NCBI GenBank assembly: GCA_014324045.1
Contig: JACOMY010000001.1
Span: 124,001-188,000, forward strand
Length of the DNA: 64,000 bases
Reading direction: 5' to 3'
Source: Rhodospirillales bacterium
GTDB taxonomy: Bacteria > Pseudomonadota > Alphaproteobacteria > Kiloniellales > JACOMY01
Part shown: in pieces, positions 1 through 8,143 of the stretch
How positions within the stretch are numbered: position 1 is the stretch's first letter
Layout: every line of letters begins with the position of its first letter
The notes under the pieces: generated by a model
Told to the model about the DNA's origin: nothing
Seen by the model: the letters and a program-made list of their open reading frames with translations, nothing else
The model's database searches: none
Made by a program: the position numbers and the translations under genes

Positions 1-481
1 GGTGGATCGCCGGCAGCATGTAGGTCAGCTTCACCAGCCGCTCGAAGTCGGCGATGGAACCGTAGCGCCGCCCGCCCTCCAGATCGCGCACGAAGGGGGG
101 GCCGTAGACCGCAGCGAAGACCTGCGCGTCGCCGCCGATCTCGACCGAACGGGAAGGGTTGCGGGCGATCTGGGTGAATCGCGCGGGTGCCGTCTGGCAG
201 AGCGCGCGGATCATGCCCTTGGGCGCACACACCCGTGTGTCCCGTACGTCGGCGCCGGCCTTGCGCCAGATCTCCAGCGCCCCCGGGTCCCCGCGGAACT
301 CAAGGCCGATCTCCTGGATCAGCCAGTCGGCTTGCTTTTCCAGCTTGACCAGTCCCTCCTCGTCCAGCAACGCGTAGAAGGGGATCTGGCGTGTGACGTA
401 GGCTGGCGCTGCCGGGATCTCGCGCTTGGCCTCGCGCCCGCGGCTGCGCCTGCTCCGTCCTGCTTTCTCTGTCTGCTTCAT
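1..481 (-). CDS. Trimethylamine methyltransferase (MttB) family protein, N-terminal part, cut by window edge
   Basis: Reading the minus strand from an ATG at 479-481 gives an open frame of about 160 codons that runs off the left edge. A GGAGG sits just upstream of the ATG. After a basic N-terminus of about 25 residues, the stretch FYALLDEEGLVKLEKQADW followed by IQEIGLEF matches the start of the MttB superfamily, corrinoid-dependent methyltransferases acting on methylated amines such as trimethylamine or glycine betaine. The C-terminal half, where pyrrolysine-type enzymes carry the amber codon, lies outside the window. I therefore cannot tell a TMA enzyme from the commoner non-pyrrolysine betaine-type enzyme, and the substrate is open. 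The family assignment is firm. The nearby soxB fragment at 2304-2420 fits a former methylamine or betaine locus. Confidence 0.85.
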   Translation of the reverse strand, partial: MKQTEKAGRSRRSRGREAKREIPAAPAYVTRQIPFYALLDEEGLVKLEKQADWLIQEIGLEFRGDPGALEIWRKAGADVRDTRVCAPKGMIRALCQTAPARFTQIARNPSRSVEIGGDAQVFAAVYGPPFVRDLEGGRRYGSIADFERLVKLTYMLPAIH

Positions 482-897
482 GGGGGCCTCCTCCGCAACT
501 GCCACAACATAACCCGGGAGCGGAGGTCTGTGATACTTGGTAAATCTAGGCTAAGAGTAATTTAAACTTATGCATGTTATACTAGAAATCAGATCTGATA
601 ACCAAGAGCAGAGTTTAGCGGCTAGAGATTGCAGCGAGGGAGTTGTAGGGCGAGCTTGTCGTATGGAGAGGCAATGGGCGTGAAGAGCTCAAGCCACCGG
701 GCCCTGCAATCCGTTTATGAGGCCGGATGTTTTAGAGCCTAGCCCGGCCGGGTTGCGCGATGATAACAAAGTGTTTCGATAGGGGTCCGATGGAGCGTCG
801 GTTGTGCGGTAGCTGGGGGCCGGGTCAGATCGGCAAGTGGCAGGCTTCCGCATTATCAATCGATGTCCAACCGGCAATGTCTAACGGAAAATAAGAT
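482..897. other. Non-coding stretch with a possible promoter and a short palindrome
   Basis: No convincing gene lies here; the short open frames have no recognisable content. The part from about 530 to 610 is visibly AT-rich. It holds a TATACT hexamer (578-583) that could be a -10 box reading rightward, followed at once by the perfect 12-bp palindrome ATCAGATCTGAT (588-599), which could be an operator. Both are weak, composition-level observations. Confidence 0.3.
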
Positions 898-2208
898 ATG
901 ACAATGAATATCGATGCGGCCGCCTGCATACTGCGGGTGGCCCGGGAAGATTCTGCTGCTGCCGAGGCGCGGAACACGCCTTACACCGAGGCTTTAAAGG
1001 GCAATTACACGGCCTTCAGCTCGATGAAGGCACCGAACTGTGCCGAGGTTGCCGCCTAGGACATTCTGCGCGGGCACATCAAGGGGTTCTTGCTCTTGCC
1101 CCTCGGCGAGTTGCCCGTCGACGAGGCATCGGTGCACGAGATCCTGACGTATCTTCCCGCCGATTGGGTGGAGCCCCTGCGCGACGGGCGGGCGGGATTG
1201 ATTCTCGACCAATCACTGGAGGGCTGCCGCTTTCGCGACAATCTGATGCAGACGTGGCACCAGCAGATGAAAGCGCTGGGTATTTCACCGTCGCGGGTTG
1301 TCCATGTGACCCAGAACCGTAGCTTTCAAGACGACTACAATAGCTGGTGTGAGGAGAGCGGTGTTGAGACCCGCATCGCGATCTTTAACTACGACTATCA
1401 TTTAAGCCGGTTTTGCCGTGGATCTTGGCCCGATCCAGCTGCTGCTTTGGCGGAAAGGATCCGAGACTTCGAGAACAGAACTGAGATAGAAAAGCGTTTC
1501 GTCTGCTTAAATCACAAACCACGGCCCTTGCGGATAGCCTTGCTTACGCGGCTGATCAAGGATAACTACTGGGACGATGGCTTTATCTCCTTCGGCGGTT
1601 TCGAGTTGGAAGTAACGAGGCTGGAAGGACCTACCGTAAAATGGGGTAGCCGCGAAATCGAGAGATTTCAGAAGCGCCGTCTGGCGGCCGGCAGCGAAGC
1701 TTATCTGGAGGCACTGGCCGGCAAGGGCCAGGTCCTCTTCGGCAAGGCCAAGAACGTCAAACCCACGGTCTTGCTGGTCGGCGACGACATGACCGATATG
1801 TACCGGCGTTCCGCCTTCACCCTGGTCACGGAGTCGGATATGCGGCGGACTGCCGACCGCATCACCGAAAAGCCCTTGAAGCCGATGGCCAACTGCCATC
1901 CGGCCATCCTGTTCGCCAACTACGGGGCGCTCACCCTGCTCAGGTCCTTCGGGTTCAAGACCTTCGAGCCTTGGATCGACGAGGGCTACGACAGGATCGA
2001 GAGGCCGGAGGCACGCTTCCTGGCCGCCTACAAGGCCTTCCGGCAGTTCTACAAGACGGCTTGGGACAAGGTGCGCGAAGACAGGGAACTGCGCGATGTG
2101 CTGTGCTACAACGCCGAACATGCGATGATAAACCTGCCGCGGCTTTACGACGAGACCCTGGATCCGAAGCTCTGCCGGGAGATTGCCGGCGTCCTTGAAG
2201 ATGCTTGA
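898..2208 (+). pseudogene. Surface-polysaccharide-associated protein of unknown function, interrupted by an in-frame TAG
   Basis: One frame runs from ATG 898 to the stop at 2208, broken by a single TAG at 1057-1059. Codons before and after the TAG read smoothly in the same frame. Only the part after it (372 codons from a TTG at 1090, with no good Shine-Dalgarno) is open. The C-terminal half contains FVCLNHKPRPLR, then ITEKPLKPMANCHPAILFAN and GFKTFEPWIDEGYD. This ITEK..KP...hP.I......LR..GFKTF..W.DE.YD signature recurs in proteins of unknown role that I associate with polysaccharide clusters and phages. The neighbour kpsC is a capsule Kdo transferase, so a role in surface glycan synthesis is a reasonable inference. 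It could instead be two real genes, or the distal part could be translated from an internal start. Confidence 0.6.
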
Positions 2209-2303
2209 CGGCAATCACCGTTCCCACCGCGTCGGCGAGGGTTTTGCCTCTTTGACGGGCTTTTCTGGGCCTTTTGCGTCCGCTTCCACAAGGTGCCGCG
2301 TAA

Positions 2304-2420
2304 CTAACTGCCGTGGCGGTCCTGGTGCAGGTCAGGGTGCCAGGCCGGCCTCAGCCCCTTGTGCTCTCTCATGCCTTCGCGCAGCAGGCGCAGTGCGGAA
2401 TAACGGTTCTTGCGTGCCAT
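2304..2420 (-). pseudogene. soxB: N-terminal fragment of sarcosine oxidase beta subunit
   Basis: A 38-codon minus-strand frame starts at ATG 2418-2420 and ends at a stop at 2304. Its product begins MARKNRYSALRLLREGMREH and continues KGLRPAW. This matches the characteristic start of heterotetrameric sarcosine oxidase beta subunits (RYSA..(L/F)...(G/E)...H+G.(K/R)PAW), which in an intact protein leads straight into the FAD-binding GGGGHGLA segment. Here the similarity stops after PAW and about ten unrelated residues precede a stop. It is therefore a truncated relic rather than a gene. Intact SoxB oxidises sarcosine to glycine and formaldehyde, downstream of glycine betaine and dimethylglycine breakdown. 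This fits the MttB-family gene about 1.8 kb away on the same strand. Confidence 0.65.
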
Positions 2421-2541
2421 CTCGGCTCTCTCTCGCTGACCTAACCTCAATAGCCGCTCGTCGCGCGGCGTGTCCAAGAGGCTTGACGGACCGGCCTTCC
2501 GCACCGCACAGGAGGGGCCCGCTTAACAGTTCTCAGATCGC

Positions 2542-4686
2542 ATGTCCCCACCTCCGCTCGAGGGGAAGCCGCGGCTCAGCATCCCAGGCAGTGCCGTCTG
2601 CGCCGGCTCGGTATCCCGCCGCACGCTTGAGATACCTCAGCTCCCTGCCTTCCTGCCGGAGGTGGAGGACTTCGCCTACCTGCGCCCGCCCTTTCGGTCG
2701 CACAAGCGGGGGCTAGACTTGCTGCTGGCGTGGGGGCATCGGCCCTCGGCGAAGATTGCCGCCCGGCTGGCCCGGCGGCGCGGCCTGCCGCTGTGGACCT
2801 TAGAGGACGGCTTCCTCCGGTCGGTGTGGCTCGGGCGCGACGGTGCGCCCACCCTCTCCATGGTGGTAGACGACGAGGGCATCTTCTTCGATGCGCACAG
2901 GTCCTCGCGGCTGGAGCGTCTGCTCCTGGTCCCTGAGACCTGGCGCAGCGCTGCCTTGCGGGAGGAAGCGCAAGCGGTCATGGCGGCGATCGCGTTCCAT
3001 AAGCTGTCGAAGTACAACGCGGCGCCGCCTCGCGACCTCTCTTACTTGACCGAGCCCGGGCGGCCGCTGGTTTTGCTGCTGGATCAGGCCGGCAAGGATC
3101 AGGCCATTACCGGCGCCTGTGCCGACGGCGGCACCTTCCTGCGTATGCTGGAGACGGCACGGCAGGAGAATCACGGTGCCAAGATCCTAGTCAAGACCCA
3201 CCCCGACGCTCTGGCCGGCCATCGCCCCGCACACTTCCAGCCCGACGCCCTGCCGGCAGACTGTCAACTCTTGGCCGAGTCGTTGAATCCCTGGTCGCTC
3301 TTGGCTGCGGTCGACAAGGTCTATGTCGTCTCCAGCTTGATGGGGCTGGAGGCGCTGTTGGCGGGGCGGGAGGTGCATTGTTTCGGCGTACCCTTCTATG
3401 CCGGTTGGGGCCTCACACAAGACCGTGCGGAGGGAGCTGCGGCCGAGGCGGCGTTGGCCCGGCGGGCCGGCAGCCGGATCGACCTGACCGATCTGGTCGC
3501 CGCCGCCTATCTGCTCTACAGCCGCTATGCCGATCCCATCACGCGCAAGCCCCTCGGTTGCTTGGAGGCGATCGCGCGTCTGGCCCAGTGGCGCGATACT
3601 CTGGAACGGCGGCGTGGTAAGGTGCTCTGCGTCGGTTTCCTCAAGTGGAAGTATCCGGTGATGCGCCGGGCACTGGCCGCCTCGCCGCATGACGTGAGCT
3701 TCGTCTCCTTCGACAAGCTCCCGCAGGCGGACGTTGGCGGCGTCGACCGTTTGGCCGTTTGGGGGATTCCGGCGAAACCGCAGCGGGAGATGCTGGCCGC
3801 CAAGAAGCGCCCGGTGGTCCATGTCGAGGACGGTTTCCTACGCTCTATCGGCTTGGGTTCGGACCTGACCCGGCCGGCCTCGCTCTCGATCGACGAGCTT
3901 AGTCTCTATTACGATGCAACCAAGCCCACTCGGATGGAGCGAATCATCCTAGAGACCGACTTCACGCCGGAGATCCTGGAGCGGGCCGAGAGGCTTAAAC
4001 GCGCGATCCTGGAGGCGCGCCTGAGCAAGTACAACATGGCTGATTCGGGTCTGCCGGATCTGCGCGCGCTGGCCGGCGATCGGCGCATTATCCTGGTGCC
4101 GGGACAGGTGCCGAACGACGCCTCAATCACCTACGGGCTGGTATCCGTGCCGAACAACGAGGCTTTGGTGGCGGGGGTGCGGCATGAAAACCCGGAGGCC
4201 TTCATCGTCTACAAGGAGCATCCCGATCTGGTCGCCGGTAACCGCCCAGGCCGCGTAGGGCAGGAGGCTTTCGGCGGCAGCTGCGACCTTTTCCTGGAGA
4301 AGGGGCCGATCCTGGATCTCATGGACTTGGCCGATGAAGTGCAGGTTATCTCCTCGCTTGCTGGCCTCGAGGCCCTGATGCGCGGCAAGCCGGTTGCCTG
4401 CTGGGGCATGCCCTTCTATGCCGGCTGGGGCCTGACGCGGGACAAAGTCACGGTCGGGCGGCGCTCTCGTAGCCTCACCCTAGCGGAATTGGTGGCGGCC
4501 GCGCTGCTGCTCTATCCGACCTACATCGACCCTGAGACTCTGCTGCCGAGCCAGCCGGAAGAAGCGGTCGCCGGCCTGATCGCGCGGCGTAACGCGGGCG
4601 AGCGCAGCTGGGGCCTGTCGGGGCCGCGATGGATTCGGCAGCTGCGCCGCTTCCATAGGCTGCTACAAGAGATGCGGCGATTCTAA
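2542..4686 (+). CDS. kpsC: Capsular polysaccharide Kdo transferase KpsC-like
   Basis: The 714-residue product has two tandem homologous modules (about 45-340 and 355-690). Each shows the same ordered motifs: (L/V)EDGFLRS(V/I)(W/G)LG, KTHPD or KEHPD, SSL.GLEAL and the strongly conserved PFYAGWGLT. This is the architecture of KpsC (about 675 residues in E. coli), a dual beta-Kdo transferase that builds the oligo-Kdo linker on phosphatidylglycerol for capsule export. It acts at the cytoplasmic face of the inner membrane. The chosen ATG at 2542 has no strong Shine-Dalgarno; a later start is possible because the first 40 residues are poorly conserved. No other kps export gene is visible here. The preceding broken gene (898-2208) carries a surface-polysaccharide signature. 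Confidence 0.9.
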   Translation: MSPPPLEGKPRLSIPGSAVCAGSVSRRTLEIPQLPAFLPEVEDFAYLRPPFRSHKRGLDLLLAWGHRPSAKIAARLARRRGLPLWTLEDGFLRSVWLGRDGAPTLSMVVDDEGIFFDAHRSSRLERLLLVPETWRSAALREEAQAVMAAIAFHKLSKYNAAPPRDLSYLTEPGRPLVLLLDQAGKDQAITGACADGGTFLRMLETARQENHGAKILVKTHPDALAGHRPAHFQPDALPADCQLLAESLNPWSLLAAVDKVYVVSSLMGLEALLAGREVHCFGVPFYAGWGLTQDRAEGAAAEAALARRAGSRIDLTDLVAAAYLLYSRYADPITRKPLGCLEAIARLAQWRDTLERRRGKVLCVGFLKWKYPVMRRALAASPHDVSFVSFDKLPQADVGGVDRLAVWGIPAKPQREMLAAKKRPVVHVEDGFLRSIGLGSDLTRPASLSIDELSLYYDATKPTRMERIILETDFTPEILERAERLKRAILEARLSKYNMADSGLPDLRALAGDRRIILVPGQVPNDASITYGLVSVPNNEALVAGVRHENPEAFIVYKEHPDLVAGNRPGRVGQEAFGGSCDLFLEKGPILDLMDLADEVQVISSLAGLEALMRGKPVACWGMPFYAGWGLTRDKVTVGRRSRSLTLAELVAAALLLYPTYIDPETLLPSQPEEAVAGLIARRNAGERSWGLSGPRWIRQLRRFHRLLQEMRRF

Positions 4687-4912
4687 ACTGGGCTTAGATG
4701 AGGATGCCTTGCGATGCCGGGCGCGCGAGAACTGCACTGGCAGGCGCAGGCGCCAAAGCCTTTGCCGAATGCCTGCAACAGTCCTCACCAAGAGTGATTT
4801 TTCTGTTTTGCGCTGCGGCGCATAATTTGTAACCTTGCTTGCGAAAAGGGCCGGTCCAAAAAAGGTCGTCCAAAGAAGATTGCTCAGAACAGGGACGAGG
4901 CAGCAGGTGGCA

Positions 4913-5719
4913 TTGGTTACGGGAGAACTGGATGCTAATCTAGGCGGCACTGGAGAGAACGTGCTCTCCGTGACGGGCCTGAAGAAACGGTTCGGTAGCA
5001 ACGAGGTTCTGAAGGGTATCACCTTCGCGGCGCGGCGCGGCGATGTCATCGCGGTCTTGGGTGCGTCCGGGTCGGGCAAGAGCACGCTTCTGCGCTGTCT
5101 CAATCTACTGGAGACGCCGAACGAAGGCCGCATCGTCGTGCATGGTGAGGAGTTGGCCCTGTGTCAGCGTCCCGGCGGTTACCGGAAGCCCAAGGATTGC
5201 CGCCAAGTGGACCGCGCACGCGCGCGTCTCTCCATGGTCTTCCAGCAATTCAATCTCTGGAGCCACATGACGGTTATGCAGAATGTCATGGAGGCGCCGG
5301 TGCATGTTCTACGCCTTTCCAAGGACGAGGCGCGGGCGCGGGCCAGACGCTACCTGCAGAAGGTCGGCCTAGGCGACAAGTTCGATGCCTATCCAGCGGA
5401 ACTATCGGGCGGCCAGCAGCAGCGCGCGGCGATCGCGCGGGCGTTGGCGATGGAGCCGGAGGCCTTGCTGTTCGACGAGCCGACCTCGGCTCTGGATCCC
5501 GAACTGGTGGGCGAGGTCATGCGGGTGCTGCGCGCGCTGGCTGAAGAGGGGCGCACCATGATCGTCGTCACCCACGAGATGGGTTTCGCGCGCGAGGTCT
5601 CGAACCGGGTAATCTTCCTGCATCAAGGCGTTATCGAGGAGGACGGACCGCCGGATGAGGTCTTCACTCAGGCCAAGTCCGAGCGCTTCCGTCAGTTCAT
5701 GGCCAGCCGCCTGGTCTAG
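4913..5719 (+). CDS. Polar amino acid ABC transporter, ATP-binding subunit
   Basis: This is the ATPase of a HisP/OccP/GlnQ-type importer energising uptake of polar (probably basic) amino acids. The Walker A is GASGSGKST, the Q-loop segment is [17 protein letters not shown], the signature is [16 protein letters not shown], the Walker B is [13 protein letters not shown], and the switch histidine is in [12 protein letters not shown]. The insert after the Walker A region (about 20 residues around RKPKD) is typical of the HisP/OccP branch. The start is uncertain. The frame is open from 4835, but conserved sequence begins at [15 protein letters not shown] 4913 gives 268 residues and GTG 4961 gives 252 with a GGAGAG just upstream. 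The binding-protein gene follows immediately, then the two permease genes, forming one operon. Confidence 0.93.
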   Translation: MVTGELDANLGGTGENVLSVTGLKKRFGSNEVLKGITFAARRGDVIAVLGASGSGKSTLLRCLNLLETPNEGRIVVHGEELALCQRPGGYRKPKDCRQVDRARARLSMVFQQFNLWSHMTVMQNVMEAPVHVLRLSKDEARARARRYLQKVGLGDKFDAYPAELSGGQQQRAAIARALAMEPEALLFDEPTSALDPELVGEVMRVLRALAEEGRTMIVVTHEMGFAREVSNRVIFLHQGVIEEDGPPDEVFTQAKSERFRQFMASRLV

Positions 5720-5755
5720 GTGGCGACCAGCACCAGCAAGAAAGAGGAGAGCTTC

Positions 5756-6538
5756 ATGTCCTTTCTGAAAACCGCGGCGGCCGCCGCCCTGACGGTGGCG
5801 ATCGCCGCCGCCGCCCAGGCCGAAGACATGCGCAAGGTCCGCATCGGTACCGAGGGTGCCTATCCCCCGTTCAACTACATCGATGCCAATGGCGAACTGG
5901 TCGGTTTTGACGTAGAGATAGCTAAGGCGCTGTGCAAGGCGGCTAACTACGACTGTACCTTCGTGGTGCAGGATTGGGACGGCATCATTCCCGGTTTGCT
6001 TGCCGACAAGTACGACGCCATCATCGCGTCAATGTCGATCACGCCGAAGCGGAAGGAAGTCGTTGACTTCACCGACAAGTACTACAATACGCCGGCCCGT
6101 TTCGCGGTGCAGAGGGGTGACGATTTCGACCTCACCGAGGGCAGCGGCCTCGACGGCCTGCGCGTCGGCGTGCAGGGCGCCACCATCCACGAAGACTTCG
6201 TGCGCGCCACCTGGCCGAAGGCCGAGGTGGTGACCTACGGCACCCAGGAAGAAGCCAATGCCGACCTGGTGAGCGGCCGCGTCGATTTGGTCATGGCCGA
6301 TTCGGTGGTGCTCCAGGAGGGCTTCCTCAAGGTGGATGGCGGCGACTGCTGTGAATTTTTCGGCCTGTCCTACAGTGACCCGACCTATCACGGCGAAGGC
6401 GCCGGCATTGCCATCCGCAAGGACGAGCCGGAACTGGTCGAGGGCTTCAATGCAGCCATCGTCGAGATCCGCAACGACGGCACCTACAAAAGCATTAACG
6501 ACAAGTACTTCGAGTTCGACGCTTACGGCGCCGAGTAA
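5756..6538 (+). CDS. Polar amino acid ABC transporter, periplasmic substrate-binding protein
   Basis: The 260-residue product starts at ATG 5756 behind a GAGGAG. It has a clear Sec signal (MSFLKTAAAAALTVAIAAAA, cleaved near AQA-ED). The mature protein has the family 3 solute-binding hallmarks GTEGAYPPFNYID, GELVGFDVEIA, DWDGIIPGLL and SMSITPKRKEVVDFTD. These match the lysine/arginine/ornithine, histidine and octopine group (ArgT, HisJ, OccT). The residues available do not fix the ligand. A pair of cysteines (GDCCEF) sits in the second lobe. A stable hairpin follows the stop before the permease genes, which would favour accumulation of this transcript segment, since binding proteins are needed in excess over permeases. 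Confidence 0.95.
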   Translation: MSFLKTAAAAALTVAIAAAAQAEDMRKVRIGTEGAYPPFNYIDANGELVGFDVEIAKALCKAANYDCTFVVQDWDGIIPGLLADKYDAIIASMSITPKRKEVVDFTDKYYNTPARFAVQRGDDFDLTEGSGLDGLRVGVQGATIHEDFVRATWPKAEVVTYGTQEEANADLVSGRVDLVMADSVVLQEGFLKVDGGDCCEFFGLSYSDPTYHGEGAGIAIRKDEPELVEGFNAAIVEIRNDGTYKSINDKYFEFDAYGAE

Positions 6539-6548
6539 GGACGTGCAA

Positions 6549-6577
6549 GCCGGGGCGTTTTTCGGGACCGCCCCGGC
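6549..6577 (+). terminator. Intercistronic hairpin between binding-protein and permease genes
   Basis: GCCGGGGCG (6549-6557) and CGCCCCGGC (6569-6577) form a perfect 9-bp GC stem around an 11-base loop, just after the binding-protein stop and before the GTG start of the first permease. No U-run follows, so it is more likely a partial terminator or an mRNA 3'-end stabiliser than a full stop. This arrangement is common after binding-protein genes in importer operons. Confidence 0.6.
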
Positions 6578-6598
6578 TCTGCCCGTGGAAAGCGGCGC

Positions 6599-7306
6599 GT
6601 GGAGTACACAAGAGAGCTCTTCCAGGGCTATCAATGGGTGTTCTGGGCGGGGGCGGAGATCACGCTGCTGGTCGGCTTGGCGTCCTTGCCGATCGCCCTA
6701 GTGTTGGGACTGCTCGGAGCCTGGAGCAAACTCTGTAGCATCGGACCGCTGCGCGGTCTGGCTGTCGTTTACACCACCGTCGTGCGCGGCGTTCCGGAAC
6801 TGGTACTGATCCTGCTATTCTACTACGGCCTGACGATCCTTCTGCAGGACCTGATCGCCTTTCTCGCCGGATCCTCGGAACCGGTTGATTTGCCCAGATT
6901 CCTGACCGGAACCATGACCCTCGGCTTGATCTACGGTGCCTTCGCCACCGAGGTTTTCCGCGGCGCCTACCTGGCGGTCAGCCGCGGCCAGATCGAGGCG
7001 GCAAGCGCCTTTGGCATGAGCCCCTTCCTGGCCTTCCGGCGGGTGATCCTGCCGCAGATGTGGCGCTTCGCCCTGCCGGGGCTCGGCAACCTTTGGCTCG
7101 TGTTGATCAAGGCAACGGCGCTGGTCTCGGTGATCCAGCTGCCGGACCTGATGTACCAGACCAACGTCGGCCGCATGGCCACGCGCGCGCCCTTCACATT
7201 CTACTTCACGGCTTCGTTAATCTATCTGCTGATCACCGCCGTTTCGCTGATCGCCATCCGCTACGCCGAGCAATGGGCCTCGCGCGGTGTGGTCCGGAAG
7301 ATCTGA
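6599..7306 (+). CDS. Polar amino acid ABC transporter, permease subunit 1 (HisQ/OccQ type)
   Basis: The 235-residue inner-membrane protein has about five hydrophobic segments. It carries the family's N-terminal membrane signature VVRGVPELVLILLFYYG and the cytoplasmic coupling loop AASAFGMSPFLAFRRVILPQ, which docks onto the ATPase (consensus EAA...G......I.LP). It starts at GTG 6599 without a strong Shine-Dalgarno, 60 bp after the binding-protein gene and behind the hairpin described above. The second permease starts 12 bp downstream, consistent with a heterodimeric channel as in HisQM. Assignment to the polar amino acid uptake family is secure; the substrate is not visible from the sequence. 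Confidence 0.93.
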   Translation: MEYTRELFQGYQWVFWAGAEITLLVGLASLPIALVLGLLGAWSKLCSIGPLRGLAVVYTTVVRGVPELVLILLFYYGLTILLQDLIAFLAGSSEPVDLPRFLTGTMTLGLIYGAFATEVFRGAYLAVSRGQIEAASAFGMSPFLAFRRVILPQMWRFALPGLGNLWLVLIKATALVSVIQLPDLMYQTNVGRMATRAPFTFYFTASLIYLLITAVSLIAIRYAEQWASRGVVRKI

Positions 7307-7318
7307 GAAAGGCGCGCG

Positions 7319-8134
7319 ATGGACTGGCTTTGGGAACTGATCGGTCAACAGGCCCAGGCCGGTTGCATGGCGGTGCAGGGCGGTTTTGTCGGCCTCATGG
7401 GCGAAGGCGATGCCATCGCCGGCAACTTCTGCCGGCTGATGGCCGGTGCCTGGCTGACCGTCAAGCTGACCCTGATCTCGTTGGTCATCGGCTTTGCCCT
7501 GGCAGTCCCGGTCGCTTTGGCGCGCCTGTCGCGCAACCCGCTGCTGAACTGGCCGGCGGTGGCCTACACCTTCTACTTCCGCGGCACTCCGCTGCTGGTG
7601 CAGTTGTTCCTGCTCTATTACGGCAGCGGCCAGTTCTCGCCGGAGCTGCGGGAGCTGGGTCTCTGGCGCGGGATGTTCCGCGAGGCCTACTTCTGCGCGC
7701 TGCTAACCCTGACCCTGAATACTGCGGCCTACACGGCCGAGATCCTGCGCGGTGCCATGCTGGGTGTGCCGGCGGGCGAGGTGGAGGCTGCCAGAGCCTA
7801 TGGCATGTCCGGAGTGAAGCTCTATCGGCGAATCGTCTTCCCCAAGGCCATGCGGATCGCCCTGCCTGCTTACTCCAACGAGACCGTCTTCCTCTTCCAA
7901 TCCACCTCGCTGGTCTCGTTGGTGACCCTGCTGGACCTGATGGGGGTGGCGCGCGACGTCATCTCCAGCACCTTCCGGACCTTCGAGACCCTGATCTTCG
8001 CCGGTCTGGTCTACCTGGCAATTTCCTTCCTCATTTTCTCAATCTTCAAGCGGGTCGAGCAGCACCTGATGCGCCATCTGAAAGGTGCCGGCGGCGGCGA
8101 GGGCCAGTCGGCAGCCGGCGGCACAAAGGCTTAG
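7319..8134 (+). CDS. Polar amino acid ABC transporter, permease subunit 2 (HisM/OccM type)
   Basis: The 271-residue inner-membrane partner of the preceding permease shows the same signatures: YFRGTPLLVQLFLLYYG near residue 85 and the EAA loop ARAYGMSGVKLYRRIVFPKA. It is longer than the first subunit because of an N-terminal extension of about 35 residues and a hydrophilic Gly-rich tail (GAGGGEGQSAAGGTKA). The four genes 4913-8134 therefore make a complete importer: ATPase, binding protein and two permeases. The gene ends 9 bp before the convergent DUF4139 gene, with no obvious terminator between them. Confidence 0.93.
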   Translation: MDWLWELIGQQAQAGCMAVQGGFVGLMGEGDAIAGNFCRLMAGAWLTVKLTLISLVIGFALAVPVALARLSRNPLLNWPAVAYTFYFRGTPLLVQLFLLYYGSGQFSPELRELGLWRGMFREAYFCALLTLTLNTAAYTAEILRGAMLGVPAGEVEAARAYGMSGVKLYRRIVFPKAMRIALPAYSNETVFLFQSTSLVSLVTLLDLMGVARDVISSTFRTFETLIFAGLVYLAISFLIFSIFKRVEQHLMRHLKGAGGGEGQSAAGGTKA

Positions 8135-8143
8135 AAGTAGCGC

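Noticed and set aside
1057-1059. In-frame TAG near an MttB-family gene as a pyrrolysine codon
   Set aside because: Pyrrolysine occurs in the catalytic C-terminal part of methylamine methyltransferases. This TAG is in an unrelated polysaccharide-type gene, no pylT/pylS is visible, and the organism uses TAG as a normal stop (for example after kpsC's neighbour gene at 5717-5719). A nonsense mutation is simpler.
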